DNA from: Sorangium cellulosum So0157-2
GTDB lineage: Bacteria > Myxococcota_A > Polyangia > Polyangiales > Polyangiaceae
Direction of reading: 5' to 3'
Length of the DNA: 64,000 bases
Assembly (NCBI RefSeq): GCF_000418325.1
Contig: NC_021658.1
Location: 10,058,001-10,122,000 of the forward strand
This document shows, piece by piece, positions 1 through 7,647 of the stretch; the stretch's first letter is position 1, and every line of letters begins with the position of its first letter. Under the pieces are notes generated by a model. That model was not told the origin of the DNA. It saw only the letters and a program-made list of their open reading frames with translations, and made no database searches. The position numbers were made by a program, and so were the translations under genes.

Positions 1-2
1 GA

Positions 3-1169
3 GATGCGGAGCGGGAGGCCAGGAAGAACCGCGGCGCCGCGGCGCGCTCCTCCAGCGCAGCCCGCGGCAAGGCGGGGCGCGAGCCTCGCCCGGGGGGCGA
101 AGCGAAGGGGCGACCGCTCCACGAGCGCGCGGCGGGCGCGCTCGGCGGCGGGCAGCAACAGCGAAGGAAGCGCGCCGAGCCGAGGCGGGTCGAGGAGGCC
201 GACGCGTCGCTCGATCTGCCGCGGCGCTCCGGGCGCGTGGCCCTGGTAGGGCGGCCGAACGTGGGCAAGTCGACGCTGCTCAACGCGGCGCTCGGCCACC
301 CGCTCGCGATCGTCTCGCCGACGCCGCAGACGACGCGCGACGCGATCCTCGGGGTCGTGCACCACGGCCCGGCGGAGATCGCGCTGCTCGACACGCCCGG
401 GCTGCACCGGCCGCGCACCGAGCTCGGGCGCGTGATGAACCAGGCGGCGCGCGAGGCTGCGCGGAGCGCCGACGTCATCGTCTTCGTGACGGAAGCCCCG
501 GATCCCGCGCGCCTCCCGCGGCGCGCGAAGGAAGGCGAGGACGGCCCGCCGTTCGCGCCGCACCCGGGCGACCTCGCGCTGCTCGCGGACCTCGGGAGCG
601 AGGCGCCGGTGGTGTTCGTGCTCAACAAGGTCGACCGGGTGCGGGACAAGGCGCGGCTCCTGCCGCTCCTCGACGCGTTCGGGCAGATCCGTGATTTCGC
701 GGCGATCGTCCCCATCTCGGCGCTGCGCGAGGACGGCGTCCAGCGCGTGCTGGACGAGGTGGCGAAGCTGTGTCCCGAGCGGGCCTGGGGCTTCGCGCCC
801 GATGAGCTCACCGACAGGCCCACGCGCTTCTTCGCCGCCGAGTACGTGCGCGAGCAGATCCTCCGCGCGACGAAGGCCGAGGTGCCGCACGCCAGCGCCG
901 TGCAGATCGAGCGCTACGTCGAGCCGACGGGCGACGGCGCGCTGCACATCGACGCGACGATCCACGTGGAGCGGCCCGGGCAGAAGAAGATCTTGATCGG
1001 CGCCGCCGCGGAGCAGCTCAAGCGGATCGGCACGGAGGCCCGGCTCCGGATCGAGGAGCTCGTCGGGCGGCAGGTGAACCTCAAGCTCTGGGTGCGGGTG
1101 ACGCCGGAATGGCGCGAGTCGCTCCAGACGCTGGAAGAGCTCGGTTACAACAAGGGAGAGACCTCGTGA
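3..1169 (+). CDS. era: GTPase Era, 5' end outside window
   Basis: Era binds the 3' end of 16S rRNA and helps mature the small ribosomal subunit. The GTPase motifs are in order: GRPNVGKS from 249, TPQTTRD near 321-341, DTPG near 391, NKVD near 622 and SAL near 717. A KH-type RNA-binding region fills the C-terminus. The GTG at 237 is not a credible start, because the conserved RSGRVALVG run crosses it. The frame stays open to base 3 with no ATG, GTG or TTG, so the start lies left of the window. This leaves at least 78 extra basic, Ala/Arg-rich residues before the G domain, far more than usual for Era. The stop overlaps the der start (GTGA). Confidence 0.95.
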   Translation, partial: DAEREARKNRGAAARSSSAARGKAGREPRPGGEAKGRPLHERAAGALGGGQQQRRKRAEPRRVEEADASLDLPRRSGRVALVGRPNVGKSTLLNAALGHPLAIVSPTPQTTRDAILGVVHHGPAEIALLDTPGLHRPRTELGRVMNQAAREAARSADVIVFVTEAPDPARLPRRAKEGEDGPPFAPHPGDLALLADLGSEAPVVFVLNKVDRVRDKARLLPLLDAFGQIRDFAAIVPISALREDGVQRVLDEVAKLCPERAWGFAPDELTDRPTRFFAAEYVREQILRATKAEVPHASAVQIERYVEPTGDGALHIDATIHVERPGQKKILIGAAAEQLKRIGTEARLRIEELVGRQVNLKLWVRVTPEWRESLQTLEELGYNKGETS

Positions 1170-2947
1170 GCGCGGCGAAACCAGCTCCTTCCAGGGGGAC
1201 CAGGCGCGGTCAGGGCGCCGCCGGCGGCGGCCGGGCGACGAAGACGGGCGACGGCCCCGCGAAGAGGGGCGGCGTCGCTCCGAGGAAGGGCGCTGCCTCC
1301 GGCAAGAGCGCGGTCGCTCCCAGGAAGAGCGCGCCCGCCTCCGGCAAGAGCGCGGTCGCTCCCAGGAAGAGCGCGCCCGGCAAGGCCGCTGCGGCGTCCG
1401 GCAGGGCCGCTGCGGCGCCCGGCAAGAACGCGGTCGCGCCCGGCAAGGCCGCCGCGGGCGGCGCGAGGAAGGGCAGCGGCTCGAGCAAGGGACGCGCTGC
1501 CTTCGAGCAGAGCGGCCACAATCCGGCGGAGGACAGGGACGAGCTCGCGGCGGAGCTCGCCGACGAGGCCCTCGAGGCCGCCGAGGACGCCGCGGCCGAC
1601 GCGCCTGCCCCGCCGCCCTCGGCCGGGATCGTGGCGCTGGTCGGGCGGCCCAACACCGGCAAGAGCACGCTGTTCAACCGGCTGGTCGGCAAGCGCATCG
1701 CGATCGTGCACGACGAGCCCGGGGTGACCCGCGATCGCCACTACGGCGACGTCACCTCGCGGGGACGGCGCTTCACGCTCGTCGACACGGGCGGGTTCGA
1801 CCCCGAGAGCGACGACCCCATGCGGCAGGGGATCAAGCGGCAGATCGACCTCGCCATCGCCGAGGCCGACGTGATCGTGTGCGTGCTCGACGCCGTGACG
1901 CCGGTCACGCCGTCCGAGCACGCCGAGCTCGGCCTCCTGCGCCGCGCGGGCAAGCCCGTGATCTACGTCGCCAACAAGGCGGACTCGCCGCGCGCCGAGG
2001 CCGAGGCGGCGGAGCTGTACCGCCTCGGGATGGATCGGCTCATCCCGATCAGCGCCCTCCACGGCCGCGGCATCTCGGATCTGGAGATGGCCATCGAGGC
2101 CGCGCTGCCCAAGGAGCCCGCGGCGCCCGAGGCGTCGGCCGAGGGGGCGCTCCGCATCGCGATCATCGGGCGCCCGAACGCGGGGAAGTCGTCGCTCGTC
2201 AACCGCATCGCGGGCGAGGAGCGGATGCTGGTCGACGCGCAGCCGGGCACGACGCGCGATCCGATCGACACCCTGGCCGAGCGCGACGGCAAGCGGTTCT
2301 TGCTCATCGACACGGCGGGCATCCGGCGCAAGGCGAAGGTGGCGAAGGAGGACAGCGCCGTCGAGGCGGTCAGCGTGATGCACGCGATCCGCGCGATGGA
2401 GCGGGCCGAGGTCGTGCTCCTGCTCTGCGACGCGGCCGAGGGCGTGGCCGAGCAGGACGCGAAGATCCTCGGCCTCGCGGTCGACCGGGGGTGCGGCGTC
2501 GTGATCGGCCTGAACAAGATCGATCTCCTCGACCGGAAGACGCTCGCGAAGGCGGAGCAGGACGCCCGCGACAAGCTCGCGTTCGTGGCGTGGGCGCCGA
2601 TCGTGCAGGTGAGCGCGCGCAGCGGGCGCGGCGTGGCGAAGCTCCTCGAGACGGTGGGCCAGGTGGCCGACGCCTACCGGAAGCGCGTGCCCACCGGGGA
2701 GCTCAACCGCTTCTTCGAGCAGATCCTCCTCACGCACCCGCCGCCCACGCACGGCGGGCGCGCGCCCCGGCTGTTCTTCGTCACGCAGGCCGAGACGTCG
2801 CCGCCGCTGTTCGTCGTCGTCGCGAGCGATCCCGAGAAGCTCCACTTCAGCTACCGGCGCTACGTGTCGAACCAGCTCCGGCAAGCGTTCGGCCTCGAGG
2901 GCGTGCCGGTCCGGGTGAAGTACAAGGAGCGGCGGCGGCGGGGGTAG
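1166..2947 (+). CDS. der: Ribosome-assembly GTPase Der (EngA) with Lys/Ala-rich N-terminal tail
   Basis: Der is a double GTPase that acts in 50S ribosome assembly. The first G domain has GRPNTGKST, DTGGF and NKAD. The second has GRPNAGKSS, DTAGI and NKID, and a KH-like domain ends the protein. The chosen start is GTG 1166, which overlaps the era stop and has GGGAGAG just upstream. This gives 593 residues. The first ~150 are a repetitive Lys/Ala/Pro/Ser segment with two copies of GKSAVAPRKSAP, resembling histone H1-like tails; ordinary Der proteins have only a few residues there. The last 223 bp are present a second time downstream (3841-4063). Confidence 0.95.
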   Translation: MSAAKPAPSRGTRRGQGAAGGGRATKTGDGPAKRGGVAPRKGAASGKSAVAPRKSAPASGKSAVAPRKSAPGKAAAASGRAAAAPGKNAVAPGKAAAGGARKGSGSSKGRAAFEQSGHNPAEDRDELAAELADEALEAAEDAAADAPAPPPSAGIVALVGRPNTGKSTLFNRLVGKRIAIVHDEPGVTRDRHYGDVTSRGRRFTLVDTGGFDPESDDPMRQGIKRQIDLAIAEADVIVCVLDAVTPVTPSEHAELGLLRRAGKPVIYVANKADSPRAEAEAAELYRLGMDRLIPISALHGRGISDLEMAIEAALPKEPAAPEASAEGALRIAIIGRPNAGKSSLVNRIAGEERMLVDAQPGTTRDPIDTLAERDGKRFLLIDTAGIRRKAKVAKEDSAVEAVSVMHAIRAMERAEVVLLLCDAAEGVAEQDAKILGLAVDRGCGVVIGLNKIDLLDRKTLAKAEQDARDKLAFVAWAPIVQVSARSGRGVAKLLETVGQVADAYRKRVPTGELNRFFEQILLTHPPPTHGGRAPRLFFVTQAETSPPLFVVVASDPEKLHFSYRRYVSNQLRQAFGLEGVPVRVKYKERRRRG

Positions 2948-2953
2948 GCCGGG

Positions 2954-2986
2954 GCGCGCCGGCAGCATCGCGCGCGCCGGCAGCAT
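2954..2986 (+). repeat. 15-bp direct repeat just after der stop
   Basis: GCGCGCCGGCAGCAT occurs at 2954-2968 and again, identically, at 2972-2986, a 19-bp period. It lies seven bases beyond the der stop, at the left boundary of the HEPN cassette. It could be an insertion scar or a binding site; the sequence alone does not decide. Confidence 0.7.
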
Positions 2987-3003
2987 GTGCTAACCGGCTT
3001 GGG

Positions 3004-3525
3004 GTGCCGCTCCGCGCTGTCCTGGAAGCATCCCGTGACACGGTGCAGGATCTCATCCTCGCGGCCGAGGAGCGATACTGGGACGCCTACGAGCTCGCTG
3101 TCCAAGGACGAGACTTTGCCGCAATCTATCTCGCGGGCTTCACCGCCGAGATGCTCCTCAAGACCGCGGGTTTCCGCTTCAACGGCATCGCCCTCGGCCA
3201 GGAGACCGGCCCGCTGCTTGGGCCCGCACGCGCGTTCGGGCAGGCGCGCTTCCCAGCGATCGACCACGAGAGCTACCACTCGCTTCGCTTTTGGCTCGCG
3301 TACCTCGAACATAAACGAGCCGACGCAGGAAGGCCTCTCGATCCCGCTCTCCTCAACGAGCTCCGCGTGCGCGTCGCTCGAGCGTACGAGACCTGGTGGG
3401 TCGCGATGCGGTACCGGTCCTCTGCGACGCCCGACGTTCGTGCCGTGGGGAACTTGGCGGAGGTGCTCACCCTCCTCGAGGATGTAGGCTGGATCATGAA
3501 CAACCACACCCTGCTCTGGAGCTAG
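3004..3525 (+). CDS. HEPN-domain protein, first gene of a two-gene cassette
   Basis: The segment AEERYWDAYELAVQGRDFAA followed by IYLAGFTAEMLLKTAGFR matches the HEPN helix pair (AIYLAGYxxExxLK type). HEPN proteins are often RNase toxins or nucleotide-transfer partners. The usual catalytic R-x4-6-H motif is not visible: the C-terminal MRYRSS segment has no following His, so RNase activity is doubtful. The start is uncertain. GTG 3004 gives 173 residues; GTG 3043 is an alternative, and neither has a strong ribosome site. Codons such as AAT, TTT and ATA make it less GC-rich at third positions than der, which suggests transfer. The next gene follows after 5 bp. Confidence 0.7.
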   Translation: MPLRAVLEASRDTVQDLILAAEERYWDAYELAVQGRDFAAIYLAGFTAEMLLKTAGFRFNGIALGQETGPLLGPARAFGQARFPAIDHESYHSLRFWLAYLEHKRADAGRPLDPALLNELRVRVARAYETWWVAMRYRSSATPDVRAVGNLAEVLTLLEDVGWIMNNHTLLWS

Positions 3526-3530
3526 TCGCC

Positions 3531-3848
3531 ATGTCGTTTCGCCGTGCAACCATCCGAGCCCGAGCCCCGGAAGCCCAAAATCTTGAAGATCGCCTTTTTC
3601 AGGAAATGCGTGCGCCGAGCGAGGATCCGGATGCGCAACCGATCATCGTGGCCGAGCCGCCCGATCCAGCGCCCATCACGCGGCTCTTCGTTATCTGGGA
3701 TGAGTGGGGCGCCCTCTCGCAGCAGGAGCGCTCAGAAATCATCACGAACGCATATCTCCGCGCGCACGGGCAGGCCGACGCGCTCCGGCTCTCCGTGGCG
3801 ATGGGGGTCACGAGGGCAGAGGCTGTGCGGATGGGCTTGACCTCCTGA
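3531..3848 (+). CDS. Small unrecognised partner of the HEPN protein (105 aa)
   Basis: I do not recognise this family. It starts at ATG 3531, five bases after the HEPN stop, with GGAG at 3517-3520 as a plausible ribosome site, so the two genes are probably co-translated. Residues ~1-50 are charged and Pro-rich; the remainder (LFVIWDEWGALSQQERSEII onwards) reads as a compact helical domain. There is no GSxxxG...SD nucleotidyltransferase motif, so it is not the MNT partner usual for HEPN pairs. The last codons and stop (TGA 3846-3848) lie inside the second der 3'-end copy, so the natural C-terminus may have been cut at insertion. A toxin-antitoxin role is possible but inferred only from layout. 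Confidence 0.65.
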   Translation: MSFRRATIRARAPEAQNLEDRLFQEMRAPSEDPDAQPIIVAEPPDPAPITRLFVIWDEWGALSQQERSEIITNAYLRAHGQADALRLSVAMGVTRAEAVRMGLTS

Positions 3849-4063
3849 CGCACCCGCCGCCCACGCACGGCGGGCGCGCGCCGCGCCTGCTCTTGGTCAC
3901 GCAGGCCGAGACGTCGCCGCCCCTGTTCGTCGTCGTCGCGAGCGATCCCGAGAAGCTCCACTTCAGCTACCGACGCTACGTGGCGAACCAGTTCCGGCAG
4001 ACGTTCGGCCTCGAGGGCGTGCCGGTCCGGGTGAAGTACAAGGAGCGGAGATGGCGAGGGTAG
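3841..4063 (+). pseudogene. Second copy of the der 3' end (no start)
   Basis: These 223 bp align without gaps to the last 223 bp of der (2725-2947), stop codon included, with about 15 mismatches by hand count (~93% identity). The frame is intact and the changes are synonymous or mild (LFFVTQ to LLLVTQ, VSNQL to VANQF). Homology ends immediately after the stop in both copies. It has no start and is not expected to be a gene. It is best read as a displaced or imported der 3' end on the far side of an 893-bp insert (2948-3840). Confidence 0.9.
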
Positions 4064-4083
4064 GCCCGGTCACCCCGGGACCC

Positions 4084-4503
4084 CAGCTGCCTCGTCCAGA
4101 CCGTTTCCGGTCCGCCGGAGCCTCCCGACTGCCTCGTCCAGACCGTTTCCGGTCCGCTGGAGGCTTCCAGCTGCCTCGTCCAGACCGTTTCTGGTCCGCT
4201 GGAGGCTCCCAGCTGCCTCGTCCAGACCGTTTCCGGTTCACCGACGACAGCCAGCTGCCTCGTCCAGACCGTTTCCGGTCCGCTGGAGGCTCCCAGCTGC
4301 CTCGTCCAGACCGTTTCCGGTTCACCGACGGCAGCCAGCTGCCTCGTCCAGACTGTTTCCGGTTACCCCAGGGCAGCCAGCTGCCTCGTCCAGACTGTTT
4401 CCGGTTACCCCAGGGCAGCCAGCTGCCTCGTCCAGACTGTTTCCGGTTACCCCAGGGCAGCCAGCTGCCTCCTCCAGACCGCTTCCGGTTGCCGAGAGCA
4501 GCC
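4084..4503 (+). repeat. Ten 42-bp tandem repeats
   Basis: Ten head-to-tail units of 42 bp begin CAGCTGCCTCGTCCAGACCG. About 28 bp of each unit are nearly constant and the last ~14 bp fall into classes. Units 1, 2, 3 and 5 end like CCGCTGGAGGCTCC. Units 4 and 6 end like TTCACCGACGRCAGC. Units 7-9 are identical and end TTACCCCAGGGCAGC. Unit 10 is degenerate. Because 42 is divisible by three, both strands stay open, which creates spurious long reading frames. This is an intergenic minisatellite between two convergent genes, not a CRISPR: the variable parts recur and are too short. Confidence 0.9.
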
Positions 4504-4531
4504 AGCAGCACGGACGAGCCGTCCTTTACCC

Positions 4532-4652
4532 CACCACCCGGGGCAGCGCGCCAGCATGTCGACGCGGACGCTGCCGCCGCTCTGCTCTCCTCCAGCGCCG
4601 CCTCGAGGACGATGAGGTTCAGCTGGTCGAGCTTGCCCATGCGGCTCGCGTC
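4532..4652 (-). pseudogene. Decayed copy of the 3' end of the ArsA-type ATPase gene
   Basis: This segment matches the 3' end of the neighbouring ATPase gene (4853-5035). On the minus strand it still reads SRMGKLDQLNLIVLEAALEE, against TRMGKLDHLNLIALEAALED in the intact gene. Compared with that gene it has lost about 55 bp between two GTCG-containing short repeats and one further base (CTCTCC for CTCGTCC), so the frame is broken. Unlike the der copy it is clearly decayed. The ~200 bp between it and the intact gene (4653-4852) hold nothing I recognise. Confidence 0.8.
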
Positions 4653-4852
4653 CACGGCGGGCGAGCGCGAGGCTGCTCCCGCCGAGGGCGGCCGCGCTCG
4701 GTGCACTTCCGGGCTCCGTTCGAGCTCCCGCAGTCCCGCGCCGGCCTGGCCCTCGGGCGACACCGCGCCGCGCCGCCTGGCGAACACCTCGGCCGCCGCT
4801 CGCTTACGGCGGGCGTGGGGCGTGTGTCGCCCGGGCGACCCCGGTCAGCGCG

Positions 4853-6076
4853 TCACGCCGCCCCGGGCAGCGGCGCCAGCACGTCGGCGATCCTCGCCAG
4901 GCCGGCCACGTCGTAGATGTCGTACGGGAACGCCGGCACGTCGACGCGGACGCTGCCGCCGGTCTGCTCGTCCTCCAGCGCCGCCTCGAGGGCGATCAGG
5001 TTCAGGTGATCGAGCTTGCCCATGCGGGTCTCGTCCTCGGCGGCCTGGAGCAGGCGCGCCGCCGCGCCGGGGCCGAGCGCGAGGCCGCTGCCGTCGAGCG
5101 CGGCGGCGATCTCGGCGGCGCCGGGGAGGGCGCCGTACACCGGGTGGACGCGGTTCACGACGAACGCGTCGCGCCGCATGTCCTGCTCGCGCAGGCGATC
5201 GGCGAAGAACAGCACCTCGCGGACGCAGAGCGGATCGGGCGTCGTGACGAGCACGTAGGCGACGTCGGGGCCGCGCAGCGCCGACGCCACCGCGTCCGCC
5301 CGCTGCTTCCAGCCGCCGAAGACGGCGTTCATCTCGCTGATGAACGCCGCGATCTGCTCGAGGAAGCCGCTGCCGGTCAGCTTGCCGATGCCGCGCAGCA
5401 CCGCCGCGGTCGACCGCGCCAGCAGGTTGAGCGACAGCTTGCCGGAGCTCTGGAAGGCCTGCACGAACCAGCGCGTCGCCGCGCTGTCGATGGCGCCGAC
5501 GAGCCGCTCGGGCGCGTCGAGGAAATCCAGCGCGTTCGCCGTGGGCGGCGTGTCGAGCAGGACGAGGTCGTAGCTCGGGTCGCTCCTCACGGCGTAGAGC
5601 TTCTCCATCGCCATGTACTCCTGCGTGCCCGCGAGCGACGTGGAGATGTACTTGTAGAGGACGTTGCCGAGGATCCGGTCGCGCTGCTCGGGCGACGGGG
5701 CGAGCGAGGCGACGAGGCCGTCGAACGTCGACTTCGTGTCGAGCATCATCACCGTCATCGAGCCGGGCACGTCGACCCCCGCCCTGGCGAACCGGGCCGG
5801 CTCGATCGTCTGCGCCTCGGTCTTCATCTCCTCGATCCCGAGGCTCTGGGAGAGGCGGCGCGCCGGGTCGATCGTCAGGCACAGCACGCGCTTGCCCCGG
5901 CGGGCCGCGGCGAGGCCGAGCGCCGCGGTGGTGGTCGTCTTGCCGACGCCGCCGCAGCCGACGCAGAGGATCACCCTGCGGGAGGCGAGCAGCGGGGCCA
6001 GGCCGGCGTCGTCCGCCCGGCGGGGTGCGTGGGCGGCGGGCGGGGTGTTTCGAGGGGGTGCGAGCGGGCCGGGCAT
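4853..6076 (-). CDS. ArsA/Get3-type ATPase
   Basis: This is a 407-residue P-loop ATPase of the ArsA/Get3 (SIMIBI) class. GCGGVGKTTTTAALG (residues ~39-53) is the deviant Walker A, with Cys replacing the usual Lys of GKGGVGKT. DPARRLSQSLG, LLDTPP and the conserved TTPDPLCVREVL and VNRVHP blocks follow. Family members include the arsenite-efflux ATPase and the tail-anchored-protein targeting factor. No ars genes are nearby, so arsenite export is unlikely and the partner is unknown. It is convergent to der. Its 3' end is present a second time at 4532-4652. Confidence 0.9.
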   Translation of the reverse strand: MPGPLAPPRNTPPAAHAPRRADDAGLAPLLASRRVILCVGCGGVGKTTTTAALGLAAARRGKRVLCLTIDPARRLSQSLGIEEMKTEAQTIEPARFARAGVDVPGSMTVMMLDTKSTFDGLVASLAPSPEQRDRILGNVLYKYISTSLAGTQEYMAMEKLYAVRSDPSYDLVLLDTPPTANALDFLDAPERLVGAIDSAATRWFVQAFQSSGKLSLNLLARSTAAVLRGIGKLTGSGFLEQIAAFISEMNAVFGGWKQRADAVASALRGPDVAYVLVTTPDPLCVREVLFFADRLREQDMRRDAFVVNRVHPVYGALPGAAEIAAALDGSGLALGPGAAARLLQAAEDETRMGKLDHLNLIALEAALEDEQTGGSVRVDVPAFPYDIYDVAGLARIADVLAPLPGAA

Positions 6077-6247
6077 GGCGCGCGACCTGAGGTCGCGGCC
6101 CCTTGTAGCACGAACCGGGGGCGCGAGCGCTCGTCCGGCTGCGCGGCGAGCGCCACGGCTGCGGCCGGACGACCGCTGGACCCACGGAGAACGAGCGCCC
6201 AGCCGCGGCCGGGCGAGCGCTCGGCCCGCGGTGGGTGGACGATGCGC

Positions 6248-6805
6248 TCAGGCCGCGGCGCGGAGGATGCGCAGGCACCCGGCGGCGGCCCGGGCGATGG
6301 AGGCGCCGCGCTCCGCCGTGCCGCCGCGGCCGCAGAGCAGCACCTCCCCGCCCGCCACGGCGAGGCTCTGGACCTCGACCTCCGCGGTGAGCGCGGCGAT
6401 GCGCGAGCCGACCGCGGCGCTCTGCACGGCGTCCGGGTTGGCGAGGAGCGGGGCATAGGCGGCGAGCTCCTCGCACGCGGGCCACGCGCCCGCCCCGGCG
6501 ACCAGGCAGCCGCTGTCGTCCACGAGGACCACGACGTCCAGGTTCGCCTCCGAGCGCGTCGTCGAGAGCTGATAGTGCAGCGCGGTGATCGGGTCGTCGC
6601 TGCGGCGGCGCCGCCGCTCGGAGGCGGGAGCCGCCTCCCCGGCGGCCGCCGCGCCCCCCTCGGCCGAGAGCGCGCCTCGGCCTTCGGGCCGCTCCGCGCG
6701 GCCTCCCTGCTGGTCGCCGCGCTGGCCCCCTGCGCCGCCATTCGACCCGGGCTCCGGCACAAGCTGCTGGTTCGATAACGAGAGCGACACGAACACCTCC
6801 TCCAC
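6248..6805 (-). CDS. Uncharacterised protein, possible roadblock-like C-terminal domain
   Basis: The protein has 185 residues. Residues ~1-68 are Gly/Ala/Arg-rich and probably disordered. The C-terminal ~115 residues contain LDVVVLVDDSGCLVAGAG and a regular alpha/beta pattern that loosely recalls roadblock/LC7 regulators of small GTPases; this is only a fold-level impression. It is divergent from the PHP gene, with 56 bp between starts, so the two probably share a promoter region. There is no signal peptide or membrane segment. Confidence 0.6.
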   Translation of the reverse strand: MEEVFVSLSLSNQQLVPEPGSNGGAGGQRGDQQGGRAERPEGRGALSAEGGAAAAGEAAPASERRRRRSDDPITALHYQLSTTRSEANLDVVVLVDDSGCLVAGAGAWPACEELAAYAPLLANPDAVQSAAVGSRIAALTAEVEVQSLAVAGGEVLLCGRGGTAERGASIARAAAGCLRILRAAA

Positions 6806-6861
6806 GCGAAGGATGGTCGCAGCGCACGAGGGCGGCCAACTTTGCTAAGTTCGACCGCACG

Positions 6862-7596
6862 ATGCGCGGCTTCATCGATCTCCACTGCCACTGGGTCGCC
6901 GGCATCGACGACGGCGCCCGCACCGTCGAGGAGAGCTTCGCCCTCCTCACCGCGCTCCGCGGCGCCGGGTTCGACACCGTGGTGGCCACGCCGCACATGC
7001 GCCCCGGGATGTTCGACAACACCCGGCAGAGCCTCCGCGCCGCCTACGACGCGACGTGCGACGCGCTGCGCCGCGCCGGCGACGCGCGCGGCCTGCCCGC
7101 GCTCGACCTCTCGTCGGAGCACTTCTTCGATGACGTCGTCTTCCAGCGCCTCCTCGACGGCAGCGCCCTCCCCTACCCCGGCGGCCGCGCGGCGCTCGTC
7201 GAGTTCCCGACCCGGAGCTTCCCCGTCCGCGTCGCCGAGCGCATCTTCGATCTCAGCCGCCGCAAGCTCCGCCCCGTCATCGCCCACCCGGAGCGCTACG
7301 AGCCGGTCTTCGACGACTGCTCCTCGCTGGATCCGCTCCTCGACGCCGGCGCCGTCCTCCTCCTCGACGTCGCGGCCCTCACCGGCAAGTACGGGCGCAC
7401 CCCCCGCCGCGCCGCGGAGCAGCTGCTCGAGGAGGGCTACTACTACGCCGCGTGCAGCGACGCCCACGCGGCGAGGGACGTCGCCGACGTCCGCGGCGGC
7501 ATCGACGCCCTCTTCGCCAGGGTCGGCGAGGAGGAAGCGACCTTCATGCTCATCGACGGCCCGCGCGCGATCCTCGAAGGCACCGTCGACGTCTGA
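6862..7596 (+). CDS. PHP-domain phosphatase, CpsB/YwqE type
   Basis: The 244-residue protein has the PHP metal motifs in order: DLHCHWVAGIDDGA (residues ~6-19), ATPHMRPG, SSEHFF, HPERYEP and CSDAHAA. The CpsB/YwqE family are manganese-dependent protein-tyrosine phosphatases that reverse BY-kinases in capsule and exopolysaccharide synthesis. No kinase or polysaccharide gene is adjacent, so the substrate is open. The length is typical of the family. Confidence 0.85.
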   Translation: MRGFIDLHCHWVAGIDDGARTVEESFALLTALRGAGFDTVVATPHMRPGMFDNTRQSLRAAYDATCDALRRAGDARGLPALDLSSEHFFDDVVFQRLLDGSALPYPGGRAALVEFPTRSFPVRVAERIFDLSRRKLRPVIAHPERYEPVFDDCSSLDPLLDAGAVLLLDVAALTGKYGRTPRRAAEQLLEEGYYYAACSDAHAARDVADVRGGIDALFARVGEEEATFMLIDGPRAILEGTVDV

Positions 7597-7647
7597 CACG
7601 CGCGGCCCCGCTCTTTCGGCGGCGCGCGACCTCGCGCCGGCGCTGGC

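Noticed and set aside
237..249. GTG 237 as start of era
   Set aside because: The conserved residues SGR before VALVGRPN lie upstream in the same open frame, and no ribosome site precedes 237.
1145..2986. Long minus-strand open frame across der
   Set aside because: It is an antisense shadow produced by GC-rich third positions; it has no domain-like content, and der fully explains the region.
3004..3848. HEPN/MNT toxin-antitoxin pair
   Set aside because: The partner lacks the nucleotidyltransferase GSxxxG...DxD/SD motif, so the MNT assignment does not hold.
4084..4503. Possible CRISPR array
   Set aside because: The variable parts are only about 14 bp and recur exactly among units, and the whole unit is 42 bp. 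No cas gene is near. It is a tandem repeat.
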